A DNA stretch of 64,000 nt from Streptomyces sp. CGMCC 4.7035 (GCF_031583065.1 NZ_CP134053.1:310001-374000), one strand, 5' to 3'; counted from the stretch's first letter, positions 26,105 to 35,411 are shown. Program-made: numbers and translations. The notes: a model not told the origin generated them from the letters alone.

Positions 26105-27078
26105 GAGATCCCTTGCTGACGCAGTTCCGTGGCCAGTTCGTACAGGCCCGCCAGGTCCATTCCCTCGGCGAGCAGCGGCAGTTCGTGCAGCGGCAGGCCC
26201 AGCTCCGTGAGCGCGCCGCGCTGCTCGCGCTCCAGGGCGAACCGCTCCGCGTACTCGTCGGCCTGCTGGAGCAGCGGGTCCACCAGCCGCTCCGCGAGCC
26301 CGCCGCGGCGCGCGCCGCTGAGCCCTGCGTCCGACAGGGCGTCGGCGACGGCCGTCCGCGACACGGCGCGTGCGAGCTCCAGGTCCGCCTGGTCCAGGAC
26401 CGCCGGCCGCACCATGTTGACGATGATCCGCCCCACCGGCAGCTTGGCGGTGCGCAGTTCGGCGATCCCGTCCGCGGTCTCCTGGACGGGCATCTCCTCA
26501 AGGAGCGTCACCATGTGCACGGCCGTCTCCGGGGACTTCAGCACCCGCATCACGGCCTGCGCCTGATTGTGTATCGGCCCGATCTTCGCGAGGCCCGCCA
26601 CCTCGTCGTTGACGTTCAGGAAGCGGGTGATGCGCCCTGTGGGCGGTGCGTCCATCACCACGTAGTCGTACGCGAACCGGCCGTTCTTGTCCTTCCTGCG
26701 AACTGCCTCGCACGCCTTGCCCGTGAGGAGCACGTCCCTGAGGCCCGGCGCGATGGTGGTGGCGAAATCGATGGCGCCGAGCTTCTTCAGGGCCCTTCCC
26801 GCGCCGCCCAGTTTGTAGAACATCTGGAGGTAGTCCAGAAGGGCCAGCTCGGGGTCGATCGCCAGCGCGTACACCTCGCCGCCGCCCGGGGCGACGGCGA
26901 TCTTCCGTTCCTCGTACGGCAGCGCCTCGGTCTCGAAGAGCTGCGCGATGCCCTGCCTGCCCTCGACCTCGACCAGGAGGGTGCGCTTGCCCTCGGTCGC
27001 GAGGGCGAGCGCGAGTGCCGCGGCGACCGTGGTCTTTCCGGTCCCGCCCTTGCCGCTGACGACCTGGAGCCTGCTCAC
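26101..27078 (-). CDS. ArsA-like P-loop ATPase, first gene of the pair
   Basis: 325 residues from the GTG at 27078 (VSRLQVVSGKGGTGKTTVAA), which follows GAAGG; the longer open frame upstream is GC-rich and not protein-like. The P-loop is at residues 8-17. Switch motifs follow (LLVEVEGRQGIAQLFE and YVVMDAPPTGRITRFLNVND). With its downstream partner it likely forms a heterodimer; the conserved neighbour is wblA. The substrate is unknown: arsenite-type cysteine triads are not visible. Confidence 0.93.
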   Translation of the reverse strand: MSRLQVVSGKGGTGKTTVAAALALALATEGKRTLLVEVEGRQGIAQLFETEALPYEERKIAVAPGGGEVYALAIDPELALLDYLQMFYKLGGAGRALKKLGAIDFATTIAPGLRDVLLTGKACEAVRRKDKNGRFAYDYVVMDAPPTGRITRFLNVNDEVAGLAKIGPIHNQAQAVMRVLKSPETAVHMVTLLEEMPVQETADGIAELRTAKLPVGRIIVNMVRPAVLDQADLELARAVSRTAVADALSDAGLSGARRGGLAERLVDPLLQQADEYAERFALEREQRGALTELGLPLHELPLLAEGMDLAGLYELATELRQQGIS

Positions 27079-27265
27079 GCCTTCGAGACTAACCAGTCCG
27101 CGCACGGCCCACGCGGGAGGCTGTGGATAACCGCACCGCCGTCGGCCAGTCGCATCCGTCACACCGGGGGGCTTCGGCAGGCCGTATCCCCGGCCGTATC
27201 CCCGGCCGCACCAGCGACGACGGTCGGCCACATGCACCGGCCGTCACAGCGGCTACAGTCGCCCC

Positions 27266-27427
27266 ATGACCAAGTGGGAATACGCAACCGTGCCGCTGCT
27301 CGTCCACGCCACGAAGCAGATCCTGGACACCTGGGGCGAGGACGGCTGGGAGCTCGTCCAGGTCGTGCCCGGGCCGAACAACCCCGAGCAGCTGGTGGCT
27401 TACCTGAAGCGGGAGAAGCAGGCATGA
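27266..27427 (+). CDS. DUF4177 domain small protein
   Basis: A 53-residue gene, easily missed by length cut-offs: MTKWEYATVPLLVHATKQIL, then DTWGEDGWELVQVVPGP and LVAYLKREKQA. The WEY start and DGWELVQV motif are the DUF4177 signature. Its stop overlaps the start of the RidA gene (ATGA), so the two are coupled. The function is unknown. Confidence 0.88.
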   Translation: MTKWEYATVPLLVHATKQILDTWGEDGWELVQVVPGPNNPEQLVAYLKREKQA

Positions 27428-27891
27428 GCGCGGTCGAGTCCCGGCTTGCCGAACTGGGTCTGACGCTGCCGGAGGTCGTGCCGCCGCTCGCCGCCTACCA
27501 GCCGGCCGTGCAGTCCGGGGTGTATGTGTACACCGCCGGCCAGCTCCCGATGGTGGACGGCAAGCTCCCGGTCACCGGCAAGGTGGGTGCCGAGGTCACC
27601 GCCGAGGAGGCCAAGGGCCTGGCCCGTACGTGCGCGCTGAACGCGCTTGCCGCGGTCAAGTCCGTGACGGGTGACCTGGACCGCATCGCGCGCGTGGTGA
27701 AGGTCGTCGGTTTCGTGGCATCGGCGTCGGACTTCACGGGCCAGCCGGGCGTCGTCAACGGCGCCAGCGAACTGCTGGGCGAGGTCCTCGGAGACAAGGG
27801 TGTGCACGCCCGCAGTGCGGTCGGCGTGGCGGTGCTCCCGCTGGACGCGCCGGTCGAGGTGGAGATCCAGGTGGAGCTGACGGAGGCGTAA
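27424..27891 (+). CDS. RidA/YjgF-family deaminase-like protein
   Basis: 155 residues. Family features: the VQSGVYVYTAGQLPMVDGKL segment, LARTCALNALAAVKSVTGDL, RIARVVKVVGFVASASDF, and ARSAVGVAVLPLDAPVEVEI. RidA proteins hydrolyse reactive enamine/imine intermediates as trimers. The Arg needed in the canonical active site is in the ARSAVG segment. This subgroup (RidA-like, long) is common in actinobacteria. Coupled to the DUF4177 gene. Confidence 0.93.
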   Translation: MSAVESRLAELGLTLPEVVPPLAAYQPAVQSGVYVYTAGQLPMVDGKLPVTGKVGAEVTAEEAKGLARTCALNALAAVKSVTGDLDRIARVVKVVGFVASASDFTGQPGVVNGASELLGEVLGDKGVHARSAVGVAVLPLDAPVEVEIQVELTEA

Positions 27892-28349
27892 TCGCGCCTC
27901 TTCCGGGGTGACGGCTTGACCGGGGCCTTCGGAGATGCCGCGGCCCCGGCCACTGGGGATGCCGGTGGCCCTGCCTCCCGGAGATGTCGGTGGTCCGGGC
28001 TTCTGGGGATGCCGGTGGTCCGGGCCTCTGGTGAGCCGGTGGCCCCCGTCCCGTGGAGACGCCGGTGGTCCCACTGGAGTGGCTGGGGTGGGCTTGGGAG
28101 ACGCCGTTGGATCCCCGTGGGTGCCCGGGTTGCCTCCGTGGGTGCTGAGCCCTTCTGGGTGCCCGGGTGGCCTCCGTGGGTGCTGAGCCCTTCTGGGTGC
28201 CCGGGTGGCCTCCGGATCTGCCGGTGGCCCCCAGAGAGGCCGGTGGCCCCCTGGAGAGGCGCAGGTGGCCTTCGGGCAGGTCGGGTGGCCCCCTTGGAGA
28301 GCGATCGTTGCCTCTCGAACATCCGCTCACTACGGGATAGCCTCCGCCC
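27892..28349. repeat. Degenerate minisatellite between ridA and Nudix genes
   Basis: About 400 bases made of variations on ggatgccggtggtcc and ctgggtgcccgggtggcc. Two exact 38-bp copies (28132-28169, 28170-28207) lie inside. The period is not a multiple of three, so a coding repeat is unlikely. It ends about 60 bases before the Nudix start. Confidence 0.85.
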
Positions 28350-29219
28350 ATGGCGAATGGGCAGTGGTTTCCACCGGAGTGGCCAGAGCGGATCCGCGCG
28401 CTCGCGGAGGGCACGCTCACTCCGGTCGCTCCGAAGCGGGCGGCCACCGTCATGCTCCTCAAGGACACCGACGGCGCCCCCGCCGTCCATATGCTGCGCA
28501 GACGCGCCTCCATGGCCTTCGCCGGAGGCGCGTACGCCTACCCGGGCGGCGGCGTCGACCCGCGCGACCACGACCGCCGGATCGGCTGGGCGGGCCCCAC
28601 GCGCGCGTGGTGGGCGGACCGCCTCGGCGTGGACGAGACGTCCGCCCAGGCCATCGTCTGCGCCGCCGTACGGGAGACCTACGAGGAGGCCGGCGTCCTG
28701 CTCGCCGGGTCCACCCCGGAGACGGTCGTCGGCGACACCACGGGCGCCGACTGGGAGGCGGACCACGCCTCCCTGGTCGCCCGCGATCTTTCGTTCGCCG
28801 AGTTCCTCGACCGGCGGGGACTCCTCCTGCGTTCCGACCTGCTCGGCGCCTGGACCCGCTGGATCACCCCGGAGTTCGAGACCCGCCGCTACGACACGTG
28901 GTTCTTCGTGGCCGCCCTCCCCGAAGGGCAACGCACCCGCAACGCCTCCACGGAGGCCGACCGCACGGTGTGGATCCGCCCGGCGGAGGCGGCCGCCTCG
29001 TACGACAGGGGCGAACTGCTGATGATGCCGCCCACCATCGCGACCCTGCGCCAGCTGATCCCGTACGCCACCGCCGCCGAGGCGCTGAAGGCCGCGCCCG
29101 GCCGCGATCTGACCCCGGTCCTGGCCCGAGCCCGTCTGGAGGACGGCGAAGTCGTGCTGACCTGGCCCGGCCACGACGAGTTCACCAAACACATCCCGAC
29201 GGGCGGAGCGCCCGCATGA
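28350..29219 (+). CDS. Nudix hydrolase
   Basis: 289 residues. The Nudix-box core is AVRETYEEAGVLL (about residues 110-122), but the Gly-Gly part (AYAYPGGGVDPRDHD) is separated from it by an insertion of about 40 residues, a pattern of the eukaryotic NUDT19/RppH-like and actinobacterial long Nudix types. The C-terminal half (RWITPEFETRRYDTWFFVAA) is also characteristic of this group. The substrate is probably a CoA-type or nucleoside diphosphate derivative; not defined. Followed in 40 bases by a metallo-beta-lactamase fold gene, likely one transcript. Confidence 0.92.
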   Translation: MANGQWFPPEWPERIRALAEGTLTPVAPKRAATVMLLKDTDGAPAVHMLRRRASMAFAGGAYAYPGGGVDPRDHDRRIGWAGPTRAWWADRLGVDETSAQAIVCAAVRETYEEAGVLLAGSTPETVVGDTTGADWEADHASLVARDLSFAEFLDRRGLLLRSDLLGAWTRWITPEFETRRYDTWFFVAALPEGQRTRNASTEADRTVWIRPAEAAASYDRGELLMMPPTIATLRQLIPYATAAEALKAAPGRDLTPVLARARLEDGEVVLTWPGHDEFTKHIPTGGAPA

Positions 29220-29259
29220 ACCACGCGAGCATGACCCGCGCGACGGAAGGTGCCTCCGC

Positions 29260-30090
29260 ATGACGGACGCCGCAGCCCTCCCCGGCCAGCCGCGCGGCGG
29301 GGTCCTTACGGGTCCCGCCACCGCGCGCGCCGTGAACGTCCTCGCCCCCAACGCGTCGGCGATGACCCTCGACGGCACCAACACGTGGATCATCTCCGAG
29401 CCCGACTCCGAGCTGGCGGTGGTGATCGACCCCGGCCCTCTCGACGACGGACACCTGCGCAATGTGATCGACACGGCGGAGAAGTCGGGCAGGCGGGTCG
29501 CGCTCACCCTGCTCACCCATGGCCACCCGGACCATGCCGAGGGCGCCGTGCGGTTCGCCGAACTGACGGGCACCAAGGTCCGGGCCCTGGATCCGGCGCT
29601 CCGGCTCGGTGAGGAGGGTCTGGGGCATGGGGACGTCGTCACGGTCGGCGGCCTGGAGCTGCGGGTCGTGCCGACTCCGGGCCACACCGCGGACTCCCTG
29701 TGCTTCCACCTCCCCGCCGACCGGGCCGTCCTGACCGGCGACACCATCCTCGGGCGCGGTACGACGGTCGTGGCGCACCCCGACGGCCGTCTCGGGGACT
29801 ATCTGGACTCCCTGCGTCGCCTGAGGTCCCTCACCGTCGACGACGGCGTCCACACCGTGCTCCCCGGCCACGGGCCCGTCCTGGAGGACGCCCAGGGCGC
29901 CGTCGAGTACTACCTCGCCCACCGTGCCCACCGTCTCGCCCAGGTCGAGACGGCGGTCGAGAACGGCCACCGCACGGCGAGCGAGGTCGTGACCCATGTG
30001 TACGCGGACGTGGACCGCTCCCTGTGGCCGGCGGCGGAGCTGTCGGTGCGGGCGCAGATGGACTACCTGAGGGAGCACGGGCTGATCTGA
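29260..30090 (+). CDS. Metallo-beta-lactamase fold hydrolase (LACTB2-like)
   Basis: 276 residues. The metal site is HGHPDH (87-92) in TLLTHGHPDHAEGAVRF, with further ligands in TPGHTADSLCFHL, LTGDTILGRG and LPGHGPV. The TLDGTNTWII start and the C-terminal VVTHVYADVDRSLWPAAE resemble LACTB2-type endoribonuclease/hydrolases. Cytoplasmic. The start ATG lies 40 bases after the Nudix stop. Confidence 0.93.
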   Translation: MTDAAALPGQPRGGVLTGPATARAVNVLAPNASAMTLDGTNTWIISEPDSELAVVIDPGPLDDGHLRNVIDTAEKSGRRVALTLLTHGHPDHAEGAVRFAELTGTKVRALDPALRLGEEGLGHGDVVTVGGLELRVVPTPGHTADSLCFHLPADRAVLTGDTILGRGTTVVAHPDGRLGDYLDSLRRLRSLTVDDGVHTVLPGHGPVLEDAQGAVEYYLAHRAHRLAQVETAVENGHRTASEVVTHVYADVDRSLWPAAELSVRAQMDYLREHGLI

Positions 30091-30135
30091 GTCCTCGGCC
30101 CCTGACGCCGACCTCCGGCCCGCCGACGACAGGAC

Positions 30136-30963
30136 CTAGGGGCGCGGGGCTTTGACGCCGTGCACGCGCGCGTACTCCTCGGCGAGCCAGGGGCCGAGGT
30201 CGTCGACGTACGACCGCAGGACGGCCGGATCGCTGTTCGGCTCATACCCGAGGACTGCCGCCGCGCGCATCTGCCGGGCCCGCTCCGGGTAGTACGCGGC
30301 GAACGCCTCGGCCATCTCCCGCAGGTCGCTGGTCCAGCCGTTCCAGCGTGGCATGACGAGGGTGAAGCCCGTACGGACGAGGTGACGGGACAGGCCGCGT
30401 ACGAGGGTGCGGCGGGCCTCCTCGGTGGTCGCCTCGGGGACACGCGTGCGCCAGCGCTCCAGGACCAGGGCGAGGTCACCGTTCGTCTCGCGGGCGAGAC
30501 GGGAGTCGGGCCGGTAGCGGGGCAGGTGCTCGGCGAGGTCCTCGCCCAGCAGAGGCGTGCAGAGGCAGGACACGAACCACCCCAGGTCGTACGTCTCCAG
30601 ATCGCTCAGCAGCCGCGCACGGCTGAACAGGAGGGTTCCCACGCCGTCGATCTCCGCGAACTCCTTGTCGAGTGCCTCCTCAAGGGCACGGATGTCGTCG
30701 CGATCCGCCTCGGTGGGCTCCTCGCGCAATGCGAGGAGCAGATCGAGATCGCTGCGTCCCACGCGCGCGGTACCGCGCGGAATCGATCCGTAGAGGTAGG
30801 CGCTGGTCATCCGGCCGCCGAAGAGGGCGGGAAGCCGGTCACGAGCGGCGGCGACGACAGGTTGGAACGGGCGGGGGATCAGCCCGAGGTCGCCCTCACG
30901 CCGGATGTACCCCTCGGGGTCGAGCCCTGTCCCGTGACCGTCCTGGTGCCGTGAGCTGATCAT
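30136..30963 (-). CDS. Nucleotidyltransferase-domain protein
   Basis: 275 residues. The pol-beta-type nucleotidyltransferase motif is at 59-74: YGSIPRGTARVGRSDLDLLL, with metal-binding Asp72 and Asp74 in the expected SDxDL position. The C-terminal half is helical and resembles the helper domain of aminoglycoside-type or HEPN-linked transferases. The substrate is unknown; no MNT/HEPN partner is next to it. Converges on the metallo-beta-lactamase gene. Confidence 0.85.
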   Translation of the reverse strand: MISSRHQDGHGTGLDPEGYIRREGDLGLIPRPFQPVVAAARDRLPALFGGRMTSAYLYGSIPRGTARVGRSDLDLLLALREEPTEADRDDIRALEEALDKEFAEIDGVGTLLFSRARLLSDLETYDLGWFVSCLCTPLLGEDLAEHLPRYRPDSRLARETNGDLALVLERWRTRVPEATTEEARRTLVRGLSRHLVRTGFTLVMPRWNGWTSDLREMAEAFAAYYPERARQMRAAAVLGYEPNSDPAVLRSYVDDLGPWLAEEYARVHGVKAPRP

Positions 30964-31022
30964 GGGCCAACTGTGACAGGAACAAGAAGGCGCTGTCCGG
31001 TGCTTGAGGACGCGACGACAAC

Positions 31023-31050
31023 GGGCCCCGCCTCACCAGAAGCGGGACCC
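31023..31050 (-). terminator. Stem-loop downstream of crp
   Basis: A 9-bp stem (gggccccgc / gcgggaccc, one wobble pair in RNA) with a 10-nt loop about 30 bases beyond the crp stop on the minus strand. Confidence 0.6.
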
Positions 31051-31081
31051 GAGAGTCGTACGGCCAAGAGCAGAGCAGGTG

Positions 31082-31756
31082 TCAGCGCGACCGCTTCGCC
31101 AGCCGCTCCACGTCCAGCAGGATCACCGCGCGCGCCTCCAGGCGGAGCCACCCACGCCCGGCGAAGTCCGCCAGTGCCTTGTTGACCGTCTCGCGGGAGG
31201 CGCCGACCAGCTGGGCCAGCTCCTCCTGCGTCAGGTCGTGCACGACGTGAATGCCTTCCTCGGACTGCACACCGAACCGCCGGGAGAGGTCCAGCAGCGC
31301 GCGGGCCACACGGCCCGGCACGTCCGAGAAGACCAGGTCGGACATCTGGTCGTTGGTCTTGCGCAGGCGCCGGGCGACGGCGCGCAGCAGCGCGGCGGCC
31401 ACCTCGGGCCGCGCGTTCAGCCACGGCTGGAGGTCGCCGTGGCCGAGGCCCAGCAGCTTGACCTCGGTCAGCGCGGTCGCCGTCGCCGTACGCGGACCCG
31501 GGTCGAACAGCGACAGCTCACCGATCAGCTCACCGGGGCCGAGCACCGCCAGCATGTTCTCGCGGCCGTCGGGTGAGGCACGGTGCAGCTTGACCTTGCC
31601 TTCCATGACCACGTACAGGCGGTCACCGGGGTCGCCCTCGTGGAACAGCGAGTCGCCGCGGGCGAGGGTCACCTCACTCATGGAGGCGCGGAGCTCCGCG
31701 GCCTGCTCGTCATCGAGCGCCGCGAAGAGCGGGGCGCGCCGCAGAACGTCGTCCAC
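31082..31756 (-). CDS. crp: Crp/Fnr-family transcription regulator Crp
   Basis: 224 residues from the GTG at 31756, which follows AAGGAGAG; the frame is open upstream but unsupported. The cyclic-nucleotide domain has GDSLFHEGDPGDRLYVVMEG and GELIGELSLFDPGPRTATAT (the phosphate-binding cassette). The C-terminal winged helix has QEELAQLVGASRETVNKALA. It controls spore germination, growth and antibiotic pathways in Streptomyces. Divergent from nth across about 200 bases. Confidence 0.95.
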   Translation of the reverse strand: MDDVLRRAPLFAALDDEQAAELRASMSEVTLARGDSLFHEGDPGDRLYVVMEGKVKLHRASPDGRENMLAVLGPGELIGELSLFDPGPRTATATALTEVKLLGLGHGDLQPWLNARPEVAAALLRAVARRLRKTNDQMSDLVFSDVPGRVARALLDLSRRFGVQSEEGIHVVHDLTQEELAQLVGASRETVNKALADFAGRGWLRLEARAVILLDVERLAKRSR

Positions 31757-31962
31757 GAGTTCTCTCCTTGTCGACCTGCTCAGGGGATCTTGCTCCCCCG
31801 TGTTCCAGGGGACCGTGTTCCCCATTTTGCCGGACGGTCCAAACAGTGTGATCTGTCACAAGGATGCCGCACTGGTGTGCCGTGAGATGCGGCAGGGGGC
31901 CAATTGGGGGCCGATCCTGTGGGTCCGGGGCGGATGTCGGTGTCGGGCCTTAGGCTGGCCGG

Positions 31963-33267
31963 GTGTCCAAATCGCCGGTGAGAGCACAGGTCGAGGGAGC
32001 TGGGCGGGTGGTTGTACGTCGCGATTCCGCTGTGGGCGAACAGGGCCCCGGCGGCGGTAAGGAAATGGCAAAACCGGCGAAACCGGCACCTACGGAGGCG
32101 CCGGCGACACAGCCTGCGAGGAAAGCCACCGCCAAGAAAACCACCACCGCGAAGACCGGCACAGCGAAGACCGCAGCCAAGAAGACCGGCACAGCGAAGA
32201 CCGCAGCCAAGAAGACCGGCACAGCGAAGACCGCAGCCAAGAAGACCGCACCGGCGAAGACCGGTGCCAAGAAGACCACGTCGGCCAAGGCCGCCGCCAA
32301 GAAGACGACCCCTGCAAAAACAGCGGCCAAGAAGACCGCCCCGGCGAAGACCGCACCGGCGAAGACCTCCCCGGAGAAGGTCATCGCCAGGAAGGCGAAG
32401 AAGGCTCCTCCGGCGAAGGCCGTCTCCGTGAACGGCGCCGTCGCCGTCGAGAAGGCCGCCCCCGCGAAGACCGTCGCCAAGAAGCCCCCCGGCAACGAGT
32501 CCCGCGCCGCCCTGGTCCGTCGAGCCCGCCGTATCAACCGCGAGCTCGCCGAGGTGTACCCGTACGCCCACCCGGAGCTGGACTTCGAGAGCCCTTTCCA
32601 GCTGATCATCGCGACGGTCCTGTCCGCGCAGACCACCGATCTGCGGGTGAACCAGACCACCCCGAGGCTCTTCGCCAAGTACCCGACCCCCGAGGATCTG
32701 GCCGTGGCCAACCCGGAGGAGGTCGAGGAGATCCTGCGCCCGACCGGCTTCTTCCGCGCCAAGACCAAGTCGGTGATAGGGCTCTCCAAGGCCCTGGTGG
32801 AGCAGTTCGGCGGTGAGGTCCCCGGCCGCCTGGAGGACCTGGTCAAACTGCCGGGCGTCGGACGCAAGACCGCCTTCGTCGTACTGGGCAACGCCTTCGG
32901 CCGTCCCGGCATCACCGTCGACACGCACTTCCAGCGGCTCGTGCGCCGTTGGCAGTGGACCGACGAGACCGACCCGGACAAGATCGAGGCGGCCATCGGC
33001 GCGCTCTTCCCGAAGAGCGACTGGACGATGCTCTCGCACCACGTGATCTTCCACGGCCGCCGCATCTGCCACGCCCGCAAGCCGGCTTGCGGCGCCTGCC
33101 CGATCGCCCCGCTCTGCCCGGCGTACGGCGAGGGCGAGACCGACCCCGAGAAGGCGAAGAAGCTCCTGAAGTACGAGAAGGGCGGCTTCCCGGGGCAGCG
33201 CCTCAAGCCCCCGCAGGCGTACCTGGACGCGGGCGGTATCCCGGCCCCGCCGCTGGGGGCCGGGTGA
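31963..33267 (+). CDS. nth: Endonuclease III with lysine-rich N-terminal tail
   Basis: 434 residues from the GTG at 31963; an ATG at 32065 is a possible alternative. Residues about 35-180 are an Ala/Lys/Thr-rich, histone H1-like tail ([20 protein letters not shown]) built partly from three exact 30-bp repeats. The enzyme part has a helix-hairpin-helix [12 protein letters not shown] (Lys302 catalytic), catalytic Asp320 ([10 protein letters not shown]) and an iron-sulfur loop Cys369-x6-Cys376-x2-Cys379-x5-Cys385. It removes oxidised pyrimidines in base-excision repair; the tail may add general DNA binding. Confidence 0.95.
   Translation: MSKSPVRAQVEGAGRVVVRRDSAVGEQGPGGGKEMAKPAKPAPTEAPATQPARKATAKKTTTAKTGTAKTAAKKTGTAKTAAKKTGTAKTAAKKTAPAKTGAKKTTSAKAAAKKTTPAKTAAKKTAPAKTAPAKTSPEKVIARKAKKAPPAKAVSVNGAVAVEKAAPAKTVAKKPPGNESRAALVRRARRINRELAEVYPYAHPELDFESPFQLIIATVLSAQTTDLRVNQTTPRLFAKYPTPEDLAVANPEEVEEILRPTGFFRAKTKSVIGLSKALVEQFGGEVPGRLEDLVKLPGVGRKTAFVVLGNAFGRPGITVDTHFQRLVRRWQWTDETDPDKIEAAIGALFPKSDWTMLSHHVIFHGRRICHARKPACGACPIAPLCPAYGEGETDPEKAKKLLKYEKGGFPGQRLKPPQAYLDAGGIPAPPLGAG
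32152..32241. repeat. Three exact 30-bp repeats in the nth tail
   Basis: Three identical, adjacent 30-bp units (starting 32152, 32182, 32212), each encoding ten residues [10 protein letters not shown]. They keep the frame and lengthen the basic tail. Confidence 0.95.
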
Positions 33268-33403
33268 GGCGCCGGCGCGCGGCCGCGCGCCATCCCGGAG
33301 AGGGGCGGTTCCGGGCGGACCGTGCGGCAGGACACCCACACGAGGGACGTGCGGAACGATCCGTGGCCCCGTGGGCGTTGGGATCGGCAGAACGGGGGTG
33401 GCG

Positions 33404-34117
33404 ATGACGCACGCGAGCAATACCGGCCACAAGAGCGACACCGACAGCGGGCGGCTGCGGCTGAGCACGGAAGGCCTGCCCGAGTGGCTGGACCCGGTGG
33501 TGCGGGTCGCGGAGACCGTCGAGCCGCTCCAGCTCAGCCGCTTCCTGCCGCCGGAGAACGGCGCGGGGCGTCAGTCGGCCGTGCTGATCCTTTTCGGCGC
33601 GGGCGACCACGGCCCCGAGCTGCTGCTGATGGAGCGTGCCGGTTCGCTGCGCTCGCACGCCGGGCAGCCGTCGTTCCCCGGCGGCGCCCTCGACCCCGAG
33701 GACGGCGACCCGAAGGCCGACGGGCCGCTGCGGGCCGCTCTCCGCGAGGCCGAGGAGGAGACGGGACTCGACCCGCGCGGCGTCCAGCTCTTCGGGGCGC
33801 TTCCGAAGCTCTACATCCCGGTCAGCGGCTTCGTCGTGACGCCCGTCCTCGGCTGGTGGCGCGAGAGAAGCCCGGTGGGCGTCGTCGACCCGAACGAGAC
33901 CGCGCGGGTCTTCACCGTCCCCGTGGCGGATCTCACGGACCCGGCCAACAGAGCCACCACCATCCACCCCAGCGGCCACCGAGGCCCGGCATTTCTGGTC
34001 GAATCGGCCCTTGTCTGGGGCTTCACCGCCGGAGTCATCGACCGCCTGCTGCACTACGCGGGCTGGGAGCGCCCCTGGGACCGGGACAAGCAGGTCCCGC
34101 TCGACTGGCGCGCATGA
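33404..34117 (+). CDS. CoA pyrophosphatase (Nudix)
   Basis: 237 residues from the ATG at 33404, preceded by GGGGGTGG; the frame opens at 33371. It has the family-specific SHAGQPSFPGGALDPEDG followed by REAEEETGLDP of the Nudix box. Such enzymes cleave coenzyme A to phosphopantetheine and 3',5'-ADP, keeping the cofactor pool clean. It follows nth closely and ends about 95 bases before the MarP-like gene. Confidence 0.92.
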   Translation: MTHASNTGHKSDTDSGRLRLSTEGLPEWLDPVVRVAETVEPLQLSRFLPPENGAGRQSAVLILFGAGDHGPELLLMERAGSLRSHAGQPSFPGGALDPEDGDPKADGPLRAALREAEEETGLDPRGVQLFGALPKLYIPVSGFVVTPVLGWWRERSPVGVVDPNETARVFTVPVADLTDPANRATTIHPSGHRGPAFLVESALVWGFTAGVIDRLLHYAGWERPWDRDKQVPLDWRA

Positions 34118-34140
34118 CAGGGTGACCTCCGTGCTGTGTC

Positions 34141-34160
34141 TCCCGGGGGCACCCCCGGGA
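34141..34160. terminator. Palindrome between Nudix and protease genes
   Basis: The inverted repeat tcccggggg/cccccggga with a two-base centre lies in the 94-base gap. It could be a weak terminator or attenuator; no T-tract. Confidence 0.4.
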
Positions 34161-34211
34161 CCCCCGGCCTGACGACGGCGACCGGAAAGTGACGAGGCGA
34201 GGCTTGAAGCG

Positions 34212-35411
34212 GTGAACGTGCTGGACATCCTGTTGCTGGTCGCTGCCGTGTGGTTCGCGATCGTCGGCTACCGCCAGGGCTTCGTCGTCGGCATCCTGTC
34301 GGTGATCGGCTTTCTGGGTGGCGGCCTCGTCGCGGTGTATCTGCTTCCCTTCGTCTGGGACAAGGCGACGGGCGACCACAAGGTGAGCACGACCGCCGCC
34401 GTCGTCGCCGTCGTTGTGGTGATCGTCTGTGCCTCCGTCGGCCAGGCCCTGACCACCCACCTCGGCAACAAGCTGCGCCGGTACATCACGTGGTCCCCGG
34501 CCCGCGCCCTGGACGCCACCGGCGGCGCCCTGGTGAACGTCGTCGCGATGTTGCTGGTGGCCTGGCTGATCGGCTCCGCCCTCGCCCAGACCACGCTGCC
34601 GACGCTGGGCAAGGAAGTCCGCAACTCCAAGGTGCTGCTGGGGGTGTCGGAGGCGCTGCCCGACCAGGCGGACACATGGTTCAAGGACTTCACCTCGGTC
34701 CTCGCGCAGAACGGCTTTCCGCAGGTCTTCAGTCCGTTCTCCAACGAGCCGATCAGGGAGGTCCAGGCCCCTGACCCGGCCCTCGCCAGGAGCTCGGTCG
34801 CCATCCGGGCGCAGCGGTCCATCGTCAAGGTCATGGGCACCGCGCAGAGCTGCGGCAAGGTCCTCGAAGGCACCGGCTTCGTCTTTGGCGAGCGCCGCGT
34901 GATGACCAACGCGCACGTGGTCGGCGGGGTCGACGAGCCCACCGTCCAGATAGGCGGCGAGGGCAGGAAGTACGACGCGAAGGTCGTCCTCTACGACTGG
35001 GAGCGGGACATCGCCGTACTCGACGTGCCGGACCTGGACGCCCCGGCGCTGCGGTTCACGTCCACGGACGCGGCCACCGGCAATGGCGCGATCGTCGCGG
35101 GCTTCCCGGAGAACGGGTCGTACAACGTCCAGCCCGCGCGCGTGCGCGGCCGCATCACGGCCGACGGCCCGGACATCTACCGCCGCGGCTCGGTCCGCCG
35201 TGACGTCTACTCGCTGTACGCGACCGTCCGCCAGGGCAATTCCGGCGGCCCGCTGCTCACACCCGAGGGCAAGGTCTACGGGGTGGTCTTCGCGAAGTCC
35301 CTGGACGACGCCAACACGGGGTACGCGCTGACGGCGGACGAGGTCCAGGAGGACATCGCCAAGGGACGTACGGCGAACCAGCAGGTGGACAGCGACAGCT
35401 GCGCACTCTGA
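34212..35411 (+). CDS. MarP-type membrane serine protease
   Basis: 399 residues from the GTG at 34212. The N-terminus is a CvpA-like membrane part with four helices (from VLDILLLVAAVWFAIVGYRQ to ATGGALVNVVAMLLVAWLI). The C-terminal trypsin-like domain, outside the cell, has a complete triad: His235 (MTNAHVVGG), Asp266 (WERDIAVLDVP) and Ser344 (RQGNSGGPLL). MarP in mycobacteria is a periplasmic protease for acid and oxidative stress. The C-terminal Cys (DSDSCAL) and Cys in AQSCGK could form the regulatory disulfide seen in that family. Confidence 0.94.
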   Translation: MNVLDILLLVAAVWFAIVGYRQGFVVGILSVIGFLGGGLVAVYLLPFVWDKATGDHKVSTTAAVVAVVVVIVCASVGQALTTHLGNKLRRYITWSPARALDATGGALVNVVAMLLVAWLIGSALAQTTLPTLGKEVRNSKVLLGVSEALPDQADTWFKDFTSVLAQNGFPQVFSPFSNEPIREVQAPDPALARSSVAIRAQRSIVKVMGTAQSCGKVLEGTGFVFGERRVMTNAHVVGGVDEPTVQIGGEGRKYDAKVVLYDWERDIAVLDVPDLDAPALRFTSTDAATGNGAIVAGFPENGSYNVQPARVRGRITADGPDIYRRGSVRRDVYSLYATVRQGNSGGPLLTPEGKVYGVVFAKSLDDANTGYALTADEVQEDIAKGRTANQQVDSDSCAL

